From Holdemania massiliensis (lineage in GTDB: Bacteria > Bacillota_I > Bacilli_A > Erysipelotrichales > Erysipelotrichaceae): 64,000 nt of DNA. Shown here one piece after another: positions 49,467 to 58,625 of this stretch. Position numbers and translations under genes: made by a program. Every line of letters begins with the position of its first letter. Within the stretch, counting starts at the first letter, position 1. The notes under the pieces were generated by a model. That model was given only the letters and a program-made list of their open reading frames with translations. It did no database searches and was not told the DNA's origin. The stretch spans positions 2,666,001 to 2,730,000 of the forward strand of contig NZ_JAKNTK010000001.1 of the NCBI RefSeq assembly GCF_022440805.1. The letters are read 5' to 3'.

Positions 49467-51173
49467 TTATTTTAAGCTGTTTTTCACTAATTCTGTAACT
49501 TCTTTAATATTGCCGCACTGCAATGCTTTTTCCGCCATGACTTCCATTTCCTGTTTGGATAAGGAACGGATCATCTTGCGGGTCCGCAGAATGCTGGAAG
49601 CCGACATGGAGAATTCATCCAGGCCCAAACCTAACAGTACCGGTGCTGCCAGTTCATCGCCGGCCATTTCACCGCACATGCCAACCCATTTGCCTTCCTT
49701 ATGTGCTCCATCAATCGTCATCTTAACCAGACGCAGGATGGATGGATTCAGCGGCTGATACAGATAGGAAACTTTTTCCGACATTCTGTCAGCAGCCATT
49801 GAATACTGGATTAAATCGTTGGTACCAATGGAGAAGAAATCCGCTTCTTTCGCAAACTGATCTGCCAAAACGGCAGCGGCCGGAATTTCAACCATCATGC
49901 CCACTTCGATATGATCGGAAACGGCAGCGCCTTCACTGATCAGCTTCGCCTTTTCTTCTTCAAACAGCGCTTTGGCCTGACGGAATTCATCCAGCGTGGC
50001 GATCATCGGGAACATGATGCACAGCTTGCCGTAAACGGAAGCCCGGATCAATGCGCGCAGCTGTGTTCTGAAGATATCCGTTCTGTCCAGACACAGACGA
50101 ATTGCACGATATCCCAAGAACGGATTCATTTCTTCCGGGAATGTGAAGTACGGCAGTTTCTTATCGCCGCCGATATCCAAGGTCCGGACAACGACTTTCT
50201 TGCCGCCCATGCCTTCCAGGACTGTTTTATAGGCCTCAAACTGTTCGTCTTCACTTGGGAAGTCCAGTTCGCTGTCCATATATAAGAACTCCGTACGGTA
50301 CAGACCTACGCCTTCACCGCCATTGTTCAGAACACCTTCAACATCCTTCGGCGTACCGATATTGCCCGCCAATTCAACTTCATGACCATCGGTGGTCACG
50401 CTCTTTGCATCTTTCAGGACCTTCAGCGCTTCTTTTTCTGCTTTAAATGCTTCAGCTTTCGCTTCATATTCCTTTACCTGCTCCGGCGTTGGATTCAGGA
50501 TAACCTGACCCTCAACGGCATCCAGAATCAAGAGATCGCCCTGATCAGCCTGTTCCATGATGCCGGCACAGCCGACCACCGCAGGGATTTCTAAGCTTCT
50601 CGCCATAATCGCGGAATGGGATGTCCGTCCGCCTGTCGCTGTGGCAAAGCCCAGCGTATACTGTTTGTTCAGCTGCGCTGTATCTGATGGTGTTAAATCT
50701 TCCGCAACAATGACAACTTCCTCATTAATGGCTGTCAGATCTGGAATAACAGCACCGACGATGTTGCATTTCAGACGGAAAGTAACATCTTTGACATCAG
50801 CAGCTCTTTCTTTAAAATAATCATTGTCCATCGACTCAAACATGGAAATCATCATGTTGGCAACTGTTTCTGTTGCAAACTCCGCGTTGCAGCTTTCATT
50901 CTTGATCATTTCTTCGATCTGTCCGGACAGTTCCGGATCGTTCGCCATCATCAGATGAGCGTCGAAAATCGCCAGCTCTTCCTCTGAAAGTTTGCCTTCC
51001 GCTTTCGCTTTTACCGCTTCAATATCCGCCTGTGTCTTAACCAGTGCTGCCTGGAACTTGGCTACTTCTGCCGCACTGTCACATTCTTTCTTTTCGATAT
51101 TCAAGACCGGCTGTTGGAGCTTGTACACTTTTGCGATAGCGATTCCTGACGATGCTGCGATACCTTTTAACAT
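49467..51173 (-). CDS. ptsI: PTS enzyme I (phosphoenolpyruvate-protein phosphotransferase)
   Basis: A 568-residue cytoplasmic enzyme I. The phosphorylated histidine is in GGRTSHSAIMARSLEIPA. The PEP-binding domain has LYRTEFLYMD, the RTLDIGGDKKLPY and MVEIPAAA motifs, and GTNDLIQYSMAADR. Length and order fit the family. It passes phosphate from PEP to HPr and so powers the beta-glucoside PTS at the right end. HPr (ptsH) is not adjacent. The gene lies downstream of acpP by 11 bases, an unusual pairing. Confidence 0.95.
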   Translation of the reverse strand: MLKGIAASSGIAIAKVYKLQQPVLNIEKKECDSAAEVAKFQAALVKTQADIEAVKAKAEGKLSEEELAIFDAHLMMANDPELSGQIEEMIKNESCNAEFATETVANMMISMFESMDNDYFKERAADVKDVTFRLKCNIVGAVIPDLTAINEEVVIVAEDLTPSDTAQLNKQYTLGFATATGGRTSHSAIMARSLEIPAVVGCAGIMEQADQGDLLILDAVEGQVILNPTPEQVKEYEAKAEAFKAEKEALKVLKDAKSVTTDGHEVELAGNIGTPKDVEGVLNNGGEGVGLYRTEFLYMDSELDFPSEDEQFEAYKTVLEGMGGKKVVVRTLDIGGDKKLPYFTFPEEMNPFLGYRAIRLCLDRTDIFRTQLRALIRASVYGKLCIMFPMIATLDEFRQAKALFEEEKAKLISEGAAVSDHIEVGMMVEIPAAAVLADQFAKEADFFSIGTNDLIQYSMAADRMSEKVSYLYQPLNPSILRLVKMTIDGAHKEGKWVGMCGEMAGDELAAPVLLGLGLDEFSMSASSILRTRKMIRSLSKQEMEVMAEKALQCGNIKEVTELVKNSLK

Positions 51174-51184
51174 ACTACTTCCTC

Positions 51185-51412
51185 CTAATTTGATATCTCT
51201 TGCGACAAATCCAGCACATCCTGAACGGTACTCAGTTTCAGCATGGCTTCATCCTCAAAGGTCAGGTTCATTTTTTCCTCGAAATTTAAGAGAATTTCCA
51301 CCAGATCCACGGAATCAATGCCCAGCTCTCTGAGGTTCGTCCGGGGTGTAATTTCGACTTCGTCTTTGACTTTTTCAGCCAGCAAGGACCTCAATAACTC
51401 AAACGTTTCCAT
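51185..51412 (-). CDS. acpP: Acyl carrier protein
   Basis: A 75-residue acidic helical protein with LRELGIDSVDLVEILLNFEE, where the serine takes the phosphopantetheine arm. The start METFELLR follows GAGGTGG. ACP carries acyl chains in fatty acid synthesis, but no fab genes are here; the neighbours are ptsI and an ArpU-like gene. It could be the main ACP or a second one. Confidence 0.88.
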   Translation of the reverse strand: METFELLRSLLAEKVKDEVEITPRTNLRELGIDSVDLVEILLNFEEKMNLTFEDEAMLKLSTVQDVLDLSQEISN

Positions 51413-51444
51413 CTTTCCACCTCTACAAGAAATGATATCATTTT

Positions 51445-51777
51445 TTACACGTTCAGGCAATCAATAAATTCATGGATCGCCCGCTGGCGAAGCCGATAAA
51501 ATGTGCTTTTTGTATAGTAATTATAGAACCATCCGTCAGCGCTTTCATCCAAAAATTCCCGGACGATGATTTCCCTGTACATCTCCGGCAAAGCCTCCAA
51601 GGCACTTTCGTACAGCGCAACCGTCAGCTCATCGCACTGCTGCTCCTCGCTCACCTCCAACTTCCGCTCTTTCATCAAATGCCGATGCAGCTTCAGCCGC
51701 TGAGACGACTTGCGGTAGCATTGTGTAAGATACCGAATGATCCCCTCCTGTTCGCGGTTTTTCAGTAATTTGTTCAT
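51445..51777 (-). CDS. MG284/ArpU-like sigma-70 region 4-type protein
   Basis: A 110-residue helical, charged protein. Its C-terminal part (ALPEMYREIIVREFLD, YYTKSTFYRLRQRAIHEF) resembles a sigma region 4 or ArpU helix-turn-helix. It fits the MG284/MPN403 group known in Mollicutes and relatives, function uncertain. It is the first gene before acpP and ptsI and could regulate them. Confidence 0.65.
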   Translation of the reverse strand: MNKLLKNREQEGIIRYLTQCYRKSSQRLKLHRHLMKERKLEVSEEQQCDELTVALYESALEALPEMYREIIVREFLDESADGWFYNYYTKSTFYRLRQRAIHEFIDCLNV

Positions 51778-52010
51778 GATCTAGTCCTCCTCTCCTTTTT
51801 TTTGCCTTCTATTATACTTATTGCGCAAATTCCCGAAATTCCCCGTTTTTTCTCGCTTATCGTAAATTTTTTTATTTCTTTCCCGGTTTTTAACTTCTTT
51901 TCCGCAAAAATCACTTAAAAATCAAGTTTTTACGCTTAGGTAAGCTTTGCAAATGGGTTTCATCGTGACAATTATTCCGGTTTCGATTACAATAATGACG
52001 GAGGTTTTCT

Positions 52011-52661
52011 ATGAATAAAACAACAATACCCTTTCCTAAAATACTGATATCGCTCGTCATTTATTTCGTCCTGCCGCTGAGCGCAGTCTGGCTGAACCGT
52101 TTTGTCGATTCACTGACGATTACATACACTTTAATTTACAGTGCCACTGCGCTGATCCTGGTTATCATCAACTGGAACGTTTTCAGTCTGCATCTGCAGC
52201 GTTTTTCCCAAAACATCAAAGACTGTCTGTTATTTACGCTGATCTGCCTGATTGCCATCATCGTTCTGCAGCTGGGCTATCATTATATCCTGAAGCCCGG
52301 CGGCATGATCGTTGAACGTGAAATTCTGCTTCATTACACCTTTTTTATTCCGGCGATGGTGCTGGCCTATTCTCTCTGTTATGCCGTCAGCTTCACCCTG
52401 GCGTTTAAAATTTTTGTTGACCGGATTCACTTGCAGGTCAATGAGTCGATGACAATTTTGATCTCCGGATTTCTGTTCGGATTTCTGTGTACCGTCGGCC
52501 TGCTTCCAAGCACCTTCGATCAGTTTCTGCGGCTGTTCGGATATTTCTTTTTGACTTCGACCCTAGCTTCCTATGCCTATAATCAAACCCATTCCATCAT
52601 TCCGATGACCTTGGCTTATTCCCTTGTTTTATTGGGAAACATTCTGTTGATTCTGATCTAA
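52011..52661 (+). CDS. Multi-spanning membrane protein of unknown function
   Basis: A 216-residue protein with about six hydrophobic segments. The last part (VNESMTILISGFLFGFLCTVG and HSIIPMTLAYSLVLLGN) recalls the end of CPBP proteases, but the EExxxR motif and histidines are missing. It is probably a degenerate or unrelated membrane protein. A GGAGG site and a GTGACA-N17-TACAAT promoter precede it, so it is likely expressed. Confidence 0.7.
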   Translation: MNKTTIPFPKILISLVIYFVLPLSAVWLNRFVDSLTITYTLIYSATALILVIINWNVFSLHLQRFSQNIKDCLLFTLICLIAIIVLQLGYHYILKPGGMIVEREILLHYTFFIPAMVLAYSLCYAVSFTLAFKIFVDRIHLQVNESMTILISGFLFGFLCTVGLLPSTFDQFLRLFGYFFLTSTLASYAYNQTHSIIPMTLAYSLVLLGNILLILI

Positions 52662-52678
52662 ACGAACAGTCTTTTTAA

Positions 52679-52706
52679 AACAGCGGACTTTGCCGCTGTT
52701 TTTTTG
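52679..52706 (+). terminator. Terminator after the membrane protein gene
   Basis: AACAGCGG and CCGCTGTT pair around ACTTTG, followed by a T run. Confidence 0.9.
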
Positions 52707-52751
52707 TTGAACCTGTGCGGAAAGTGCGTGCAGAAGCCTCAATAGAAACTT

Positions 52752-52798
52752 GGTGAATTGTTAGGAATTCACCCTTTTCAAAGAAAATTTGCTATAAT
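52752..52798 (+). promoter_or_regulatory. Palindrome and -10 upstream of the GGDEF-EAL gene
   Basis: A perfect inverted repeat, GGTGAATT (52752-52759) and AATTCACC (52766-52773), ends at the -35 position of a promoter with consensus -10 TATAAT (52793-52798). The -35 itself is poor, so a regulator probably binds the palindrome. Confidence 0.6.
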
Positions 52799-52835
52799 GA
52801 AAACAGCACTCCTTTGATGACTGGAGGGATTGAAC

Positions 52836-55800
52836 ATGACAGCATCCTCTTTCAGCAGCGTTCCCGATTCGGCATTCTCTATCTTTACTGCAGAAAGCGC
52901 AGATTTGATCACGTTTCTGCAGACAGACGATGGGAAAACAAAGATCGAAGCCCTCAATCGAATTCTGCAGCCGCTGAATCTCAATGAAATTACACTGTAC
53001 CGCACGCTTTCTTCCGAATGGGAGAGCTGGTCATTGTCCGATACCAAGCTCATCGGTCCTTCATCGGATTCTTCGCAGAGGATCGATGAGATTCTGACAG
53101 CTTTGACAAAGGATGATTTTTATATCAGTCCGCATGAACTTTGGATTCGGATTGAGGCCCAGCCCTGGACCCTGCTTCATCTGGGCCATCGTCAAAAGGC
53201 TTGGCAGGAGAATGAATTGATGCTGATCCGCCAGCTGCAGCAGTTCACGGCCGCTCATCGCCGCTGTCTGAGCAGCCATCAAAACGAGATCCAGTTTTTC
53301 CATGAGATTATGGATCAGATTCCGACCCATCTCTGGATTTCCGACGCTCAGACTCATGAAATATTATTCATGAACCAGGCGATGAAAGATGACTTTCAGC
53401 TGGATGCACCGGAAGGACAGCGGTGCTGGAAAGTTCTGCAGCGAGACCGGCAGGGCCCTTGCCGAATCTGTCCGCTGCCCGATCTGTTGACTAAGACTGA
53501 AAAGGGTCTGCCGCACAAGCATTGGGATCACAGAAACACACTGAATCAGCGGATATACCGCAACCATGATTCGCTGATCCATTGGACGGATGGACGGCTT
53601 GTTCATTTTCAGCATGCAATTGACGTGACCGAATCGCATCGCTTGCGCTTTGACGCGGATACAGATGAACTGACGGCCATTCCCAACCGGCGGGCGGGTC
53701 TGCGCCGGCTGGAAGAGCTGCTCGAACAGGTTGGACAGGGAAAGCTCGGCATAACGGCGGCAATGCTGGATATTGATCAGCTGAAAGTCGTCAATGATCA
53801 ATTTGGTCATCAGGAAGGGGATCTTTTGATCTGTCAGATCAGTAAAACGGTTTCCCAGCAGCTTCAGCAGGATGATTTGTTTTTCCGTTTAAGCGGAGAT
53901 GAGTTCATCGTTGTTTTCACAGAAAAGAGAACCGAAGAAGCGGAGGTTGTTCTGAATCAGGCCCAGCAGCAGCTTCAGGACTGGGCGAAGAACGAGCACA
54001 AAGCCTATCGCTGCAATTTCTGTTACGGATTAATTTCACTTCCGTCAAACACGCAGCTTTCCAGCAGCACCCTGCTGTCGCAGATTGATGATGCGATGTA
54101 TTCCCAAAAACGACTGCTGCACATACAGCTCAAGGATTCAGAAAAAGCGCAGATGCAGCTGAATGATTATCAAGGGGAAGGGGTATTCAGCTATGATTCA
54201 GCTTATCTGTATGATGCACTGGTGGAAAGCACTGACGATTATATCTTTATCAACAATATGCGGGATGATGTTTTCCGCTATCCCCAAGCCATGGTGGAAG
54301 AATTTGGTCTGCCTGGTCAAATCGTCCGCAATGCCGCGGCGATCTGGGGAGAGAAAGTCCATCCGGATGATAAAGCCGCTTTCCTGGAAGCCAATCAAAT
54401 CATTCTTGACGGCCGCGCGACTTCGCACAATGTTGAATACCGGGCGCTGAATCAGCGGGGAGAATGGGTATGGGTACGCTGCCGCGGCAAAGTCGTTTTT
54501 GCCAGCAACGGCAGTCCGGTGCTGTTTGCCGGATTCATTTCCAATTTAAGCCGCAAAAATAAAACCGACCGGATTACCGGACTTTTCAATAAAATGGTTT
54601 ACAGCGAGGAAGCTCAGCGCTTGTTAAGCCATCGGGCGGATACGCCTTTGACGATCATGCAGCTGGGTCTGGATGACTTCAAACACATCAACGACTTCTA
54701 TGACCGCAGCTTCGGCGATGAGATCCTGCGGATCAGCGCCCAGCGAATCATGAGTCTGCTTCCGGAAAATGCCGAGGTCTATCGGCTGGATGGTGATGAA
54801 TTCGGGATTTTGATCAGCGGGGCCCAGCCCCAGGAAATCCTGGGAATTTACGCCAAACTGCAGACAGCGTTTGATCAGCAGATGATCTATGAAGGCAAGC
54901 GCTATTATTGTACGCTGTCCTGCGGCTGCGCTACTTATCCGCAGGATGCCAAAAACTTTCTGGAACTGGTCAAAGCTGCCGGCTATGCTTTAGAACAAGC
55001 CAAACTGAACGGGAAAAACCGAATTGAATTTTTCACGCGTCAAATCCTGGCCCGAAAAATCCGTTCCCTGGGCATTATTGAAAAAATGCGGGAATCCATC
55101 GTCCAGAATTATGCCGGCTTCTTCTTGATGTATCAGCCGCAGGTCAGCGTCACCACCGGACAATGGACGGGTTTGGAGGCACTGGCCCGATGGAATAAGG
55201 AGCCCTATGGTCTGGTCCCGCCCAACGAATTCATTCCGCTGTTGGAAGAAAGCGGAATGATCAGCCAGGTTGGCCGCTGGATTTTCTTTCAGGCCTGCAA
55301 AAAATGTGCCGATTGGTCGGCCTTGGCGCCAACCCTGACAATGAGCATCAATCTTTCCTATATGCAGCTGATGGAACCTGGGTTTATTGATTATATGCAG
55401 CAGACCCTCGCAAAGACGCAGGCCGATCCCCGCCGCATCATCGTTGAAATGACGGAATCCGTCATCGCCTCCCGGGCTCATTCGCTCGAGCACTTATTCC
55501 AACGGATTCATGACCTAGGTCTGCGGATTGCGATGGATGATTTCGGAACCGGTTATTCGAGTCTTGAAATGTTAAAGAAAATGCCGGCAGATATCGTAAA
55601 AATAGATCGGGCTTTCGTCCATGGCGTCGACGCCAGTAATTTTGATGAATCGTTCATTCAGTTCATCGTGGCAATCTGCCATAAAGTAAATATCGAAGTT
55701 TGTGCCGAAGGTGTGGAAACCGAGGCAGAGTTCCAGATCCTATACCCAATGAATGTCGACATGATTCAAGGGTATTATTTTGGAAAACCGATGGAGGAAG

Positions 55801-55871
55801 AAGCGATTGAGCGCCATCTGCGGACTAGGATGCAAAAAGTATCGGCGCAGGAATCGTCCGTCACGGAATAA
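52836..55871 (+). CDS. Cyclic di-GMP enzyme with two PAS-like, two GGDEF and one EAL domain
   Basis: A 1,011-residue soluble protein. Order: an N-terminal GAF/PAS-like region, a PAS-like segment (about 165-280), GGDEF (about 285-430, motif SGDEF near 353), a PAS domain (about 455-570), a second GGDEF (575-715, motif DGDEF near 651), and EAL (735-990). The EAL catalytic blocks are complete: EALARW, MTESVIA, DDFGTGYSSL, KIDRAFV and AEGVETEAE. It should hydrolyse c-di-GMP, and the first GGDEF may synthesise it. No membrane segment is present. The start ATG follows GGAGGG. It is monocistronic. Confidence 0.9.
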   Translation: MTASSFSSVPDSAFSIFTAESADLITFLQTDDGKTKIEALNRILQPLNLNEITLYRTLSSEWESWSLSDTKLIGPSSDSSQRIDEILTALTKDDFYISPHELWIRIEAQPWTLLHLGHRQKAWQENELMLIRQLQQFTAAHRRCLSSHQNEIQFFHEIMDQIPTHLWISDAQTHEILFMNQAMKDDFQLDAPEGQRCWKVLQRDRQGPCRICPLPDLLTKTEKGLPHKHWDHRNTLNQRIYRNHDSLIHWTDGRLVHFQHAIDVTESHRLRFDADTDELTAIPNRRAGLRRLEELLEQVGQGKLGITAAMLDIDQLKVVNDQFGHQEGDLLICQISKTVSQQLQQDDLFFRLSGDEFIVVFTEKRTEEAEVVLNQAQQQLQDWAKNEHKAYRCNFCYGLISLPSNTQLSSSTLLSQIDDAMYSQKRLLHIQLKDSEKAQMQLNDYQGEGVFSYDSAYLYDALVESTDDYIFINNMRDDVFRYPQAMVEEFGLPGQIVRNAAAIWGEKVHPDDKAAFLEANQIILDGRATSHNVEYRALNQRGEWVWVRCRGKVVFASNGSPVLFAGFISNLSRKNKTDRITGLFNKMVYSEEAQRLLSHRADTPLTIMQLGLDDFKHINDFYDRSFGDEILRISAQRIMSLLPENAEVYRLDGDEFGILISGAQPQEILGIYAKLQTAFDQQMIYEGKRYYCTLSCGCATYPQDAKNFLELVKAAGYALEQAKLNGKNRIEFFTRQILARKIRSLGIIEKMRESIVQNYAGFFLMYQPQVSVTTGQWTGLEALARWNKEPYGLVPPNEFIPLLEESGMISQVGRWIFFQACKKCADWSALAPTLTMSINLSYMQLMEPGFIDYMQQTLAKTQADPRRIIVEMTESVIASRAHSLEHLFQRIHDLGLRIAMDDFGTGYSSLEMLKKMPADIVKIDRAFVHGVDASNFDESFIQFIVAICHKVNIEVCAEGVETEAEFQILYPMNVDMIQGYYFGKPMEEEAIERHLRTRMQKVSAQESSVTE

Positions 55872-55950
55872 GTTCAGTCTGATCAGACGATCGTGGCTGT
55901 CTTGAATCCTGGATTTGTCCAGCCTTGTGAAATGCTCAGCCAAATGAAAA

Positions 55951-55974
55951 CAGGGAAAACTCCCTGCTTTTTTT
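55951..55974. terminator. Bidirectional terminator between the GGDEF-EAL gene and nudC
   Basis: CAGGGA and TCCCTG pair around a four-base loop, followed by CTTTTTTTT on the plus strand and TTTTCATTT on the minus strand. Confidence 0.85.
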
Positions 55975-56000
55975 TATCCCCTTCGTTTTCTAACTTCGTT

Positions 56001-56831
56001 TTACAAACGTCCCTGGCGAAAATGTTCGATCATTTGATGACCAATGCTGAAAGGATCGGGATTCACTGGAATTTCATCCGGCGACATCCAGCGGGCAGCG
56101 GCAATTTCCTCCGCCTGAAGCGTAAACTGCGGACTTCCCTCCAATTCACCGACAAAGGCCATCATCTGAGTTGAGGAAAAGGCCCAGGGCTGCGATCCAT
56201 AATAGCGCAAATGCTTCACCTGCAGACCGACTTCCTCTGCGATTTCCCGCGCAGCAGCTTGTTCCAATGTTTCGCCGATTTCAACATATCCCGCTATCAA
56301 GGCCATTCTGCGGCCCGTTGAATGACCCTGAACAACGAGCAGCTTATTTTGATGTCTGTCGATCAGAGCCGTGATCACACAGGGCGCAATCTGCGGATAT
56401 TCGATCCTTCCGCAATGCGGACAGACACGTGCCCGTTCACGCTTACTGTCCTGCAAAGGCTGACCGCAGACACCGCAAAAGCGATGGCTTTGACGCCAGC
56501 GCTGCAGCTGTACGGCAGTGATGCCGGCCATGGCCAGATAATTGGGCTTCAGCTGACGAAACTGGGAGATGGGAAACCAATGCAAAAAAGGTAAATCAAC
56601 CGTCTTTTCATAGAGAAAATAGGCCTCCTCGTCAATTTTAAATAAAAAGATCAAAGTCTCTGTCTCAACTGATGATAACATCAGCTCAGCAAGGCGGGGA
56701 AACTCAAGTCCGTCCCTCCCCGCCATCATCGCAGCCTGTTCTTCTATCAGCATGAAGATTCGATCATTGGACTGGGGAACATGCGGTTCAAATTGATTGT
56801 AAAAGTGATGCGGATTTATTTCTTCGATCAT
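56001..56831 (-). CDS. nudC: NAD(H) pyrophosphatase NudC
   Basis: A 276-residue Nudix hydrolase. The zinc ribbon is CGVCG and CPHCGRIEYPQIAP. The Nudix box is GYVEIGETLEQAAAREIAEEVG. The downstream SQPWAFSSTQMM matches the NudC-specific SQPWPFPxS motif. It cleaves NADH to NMNH and AMP and removes NAD caps from RNA. Length is normal. Confidence 0.9.
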   Translation of the reverse strand: MIEEINPHHFYNQFEPHVPQSNDRIFMLIEEQAAMMAGRDGLEFPRLAELMLSSVETETLIFLFKIDEEAYFLYEKTVDLPFLHWFPISQFRQLKPNYLAMAGITAVQLQRWRQSHRFCGVCGQPLQDSKRERARVCPHCGRIEYPQIAPCVITALIDRHQNKLLVVQGHSTGRRMALIAGYVEIGETLEQAAAREIAEEVGLQVKHLRYYGSQPWAFSSTQMMAFVGELEGSPQFTLQAEEIAAARWMSPDEIPVNPDPFSIGHQMIEHFRQGRL

Positions 56832-56884
56832 AATAGCCTCCTGAATACCATCAGGATTATATCACATTCTGTCAGAAAATGAGG

Positions 56885-57325
56885 TTACCACCAGAAGAAG
56901 ACGCGCGGCTGACGCAGCTGCAGTGTTCCAGGACTCGTTAAGTGCAGCGACAGACGAAGTTGTTCTGCTTCCTTTGGAATATCCAAACACTGATATTTCC
57001 ATTGCCACTGCGGGGCTGCCGTCAGCTGAATTTGTTCTTCTTTAACGCTTGTTCCATCCTGTTTTTGATAGCGCAGCGAAATGCTCACCGTTTTCCTTTG
57101 GCTTGCCCGCAGCCAAGTGCTGAGATGCAGCTCTGTGCGGTCTTTCACCCAGATCGGCAAAGCGTAATTCAGCTGCGTGGTTTGGCGGCTGGACGTCTGC
57201 GTCATGACACAAACATGGTGACCTTGTGAAGAAGAAGGCTGCCAGCGTACATTTCCCTCGGAAGTAAAATACAACAGGGAATTTTCTGGCCCTGGACGAA
57301 ACTGGGCATTGTGCAAATGATTCAT
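56885..57325 (-). CDS. Hypothetical beta-sandwich-like protein
   Basis: A 146-residue protein starting MNHLHNAQF after AGGAGG. It is rich in aromatic and polar residues (VRWQPSSSQGHHVCV, LHLSTWLRASQRKTVSISLRY, WQWKYQCLDIP, LRLSLHLTSPG), a pattern like a carbohydrate-binding or jelly-roll fold. No signal peptide or catalytic motif is seen and no family is recognised. Confidence 0.65.
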   Translation of the reverse strand: MNHLHNAQFRPGPENSLLYFTSEGNVRWQPSSSQGHHVCVMTQTSSRQTTQLNYALPIWVKDRTELHLSTWLRASQRKTVSISLRYQKQDGTSVKEEQIQLTAAPQWQWKYQCLDIPKEAEQLRLSLHLTSPGTLQLRQPRVFFWW

Positions 57326-57412
57326 AATGTACTCCTCCTTTAGAAATCCATGATTTCCTAAACCATCATATGCCCTTCTCATCTGTCCCTCTGAGTGATA
57401 AGCCGTTTATCC

Positions 57413-57446
57413 AAAAGAAAAAGACCGCCGGCTGCGATCTTTTTCC
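57413..57446 (-). terminator. Terminator after the DsrE-like gene
   Basis: Minus-strand AAAAAGATCGC and GCGGTCTTTTT pair around a short loop, followed by CTTTT. Confidence 0.7.
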
Positions 57447-57473
57447 ATTCTACGTTCTTGAAGATCAATGACT

Positions 57474-57821
57474 TTAAGGCTTAATGTAGGCAAACCCAGC
57501 CTGCTGCTTCTGCGCCAGCTCAACGACGCCGGCAGGGACAACTGTGGTTTTCTCAATCAGGGTCTCCGGTTCGATCGACTGGGCACGCAGCGCATTCCTG
57601 CAGGCCGCAAACACAACACCCTCGGCTTTCGCCTGAGCCATGATAACGCTGAGCGAATCCGCCAGCGCTGAGGGCAGATAAGCACGAACTGCCGGACCAT
57701 TAGCCAGCACTTCAATTTGATAAGTTTCCTTATTTTGATGCAGCCAATCCAGCATATTGCGGACATTGCCCAACGCCATCGCCCAGTGCTCCATTTCATC
57801 AACGTGAAAAATTACGTTCAT
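57474..57821 (-). CDS. DsrE/DsrF family protein
   Basis: A 115-residue protein with the DsrE fold pattern: MNVIFHVDEMEHW, ALGNVRNMLDWL, IEVLANGPAVRAYL and VVFAACRNALRAQ, in which the cysteine occupies the position of the reactive cysteine in sulfur relay proteins. Function is probably sulfur transfer or small-molecule binding. It is monocistronic. Confidence 0.8.
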   Translation of the reverse strand: MNVIFHVDEMEHWAMALGNVRNMLDWLHQNKETYQIEVLANGPAVRAYLPSALADSLSVIMAQAKAEGVVFAACRNALRAQSIEPETLIEKTTVVPAGVVELAQKQQAGFAYIKP

Positions 57822-57897
57822 TTCTTCGCCTTCTTTCTGTGTCTTATTGTATCACAATTGGTATAAAACACAGTGAAGTTGCATCTTTCAGACCACT

Positions 57898-58437
57898 TTA
57901 AGCCTTGCAGTTTTTAATATGGGCTTTCAGTTTTTTCATTGCCCAATCATAATGACTGGATGTGCAGCTGATAAAATAAGAACCAAGTGTACTGCCTCCG
58001 ACCCAGGAATAGCTGCCTTTGGCAAACAACTGTTCATTCGTTAACGTTTCAGCCAGAGCGACCACTTCTTTATGTGACTGATCCAACTGCAGCTTAGCCT
58101 GTTTTAGCGTCGTCGCCTGATGCTTTTTCCAAAATCCGACATTCATCACCCCATAGGTCTTCCAATTATAGGGTTCCGGAATAAACGGCTTCGGATCACC
58201 GCTTTGATTGGCGGCATACCAGTTCAGCAGAAGCTGATGCCATTCGTAAAGATGGATAAGCACATCTTTTAAGTTCTGATCCCGTTTCCAGTGGGCTTCT
58301 TTTTTCTTCTCATCCTGTTCAAAATGAAAAGGCGTATTCAGCTCCGTTTCCGTCATCGTGCTGATCAGGTTCAGCAGTTTATCATAATTGGTATTCGCGG
58401 CTGCAATCAGATCTTGTTTTGTTGTTGGTCGGCTCAT
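57898..58437 (-). CDS. ClbS/DfsB family four-helix protein
   Basis: A 179-residue protein of the ClbS/DfsB (DUF1706, DinB-like) family: SRPTTKQDLIAAANTNYDKLL, DQNLKDVLIHLYEWHQLLLNWY, PEPYNWKTYGVMNVGFW and GSYFISCTSSHYDWAMKKLK. ClbS is the colibactin self-resistance protein that opens the cyclopropane warhead; most homologues lie outside colibactin clusters and are uncharacterised. No colibactin genes are here. Confidence 0.82.
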   Translation of the reverse strand: MSRPTTKQDLIAAANTNYDKLLNLISTMTETELNTPFHFEQDEKKKEAHWKRDQNLKDVLIHLYEWHQLLLNWYAANQSGDPKPFIPEPYNWKTYGVMNVGFWKKHQATTLKQAKLQLDQSHKEVVALAETLTNEQLFAKGSYSWVGGSTLGSYFISCTSSHYDWAMKKLKAHIKNCKA

Positions 58438-58566
58438 ATCATTTCCTCATGCGTTCTGCCTGCAGAACGTCTTTCTTTTTATAAGTCTATCATACAAGTT
58501 AATACTTGACATCTGCATGTCAGATTTAATTAAAAATTATAAACTAATACTTCCTGCTTTCCTAAG

Positions 58567-58593
58567 AAAAAAAGGAATCCGCATCCGGTCTCC
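58567..58593 (-). terminator. Terminator of the beta-glucoside PTS operon
   Basis: Minus-strand GGA and TCC enclose CCG-GATG-CGG, followed by TTTTTTT, about 35 bases after the GH1 stop. Confidence 0.7.
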
Positions 58594-58625
58594 TTCTTTC
58601 TGTTCTTTGAAGATCTGTTCCCCAT

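Noticed and set aside
52011..52661. Membrane protein as a fourth CPBP protease
   Set aside because: The C-terminal hydrophobic pattern is similar, but EExxxR and the histidine motifs are missing.
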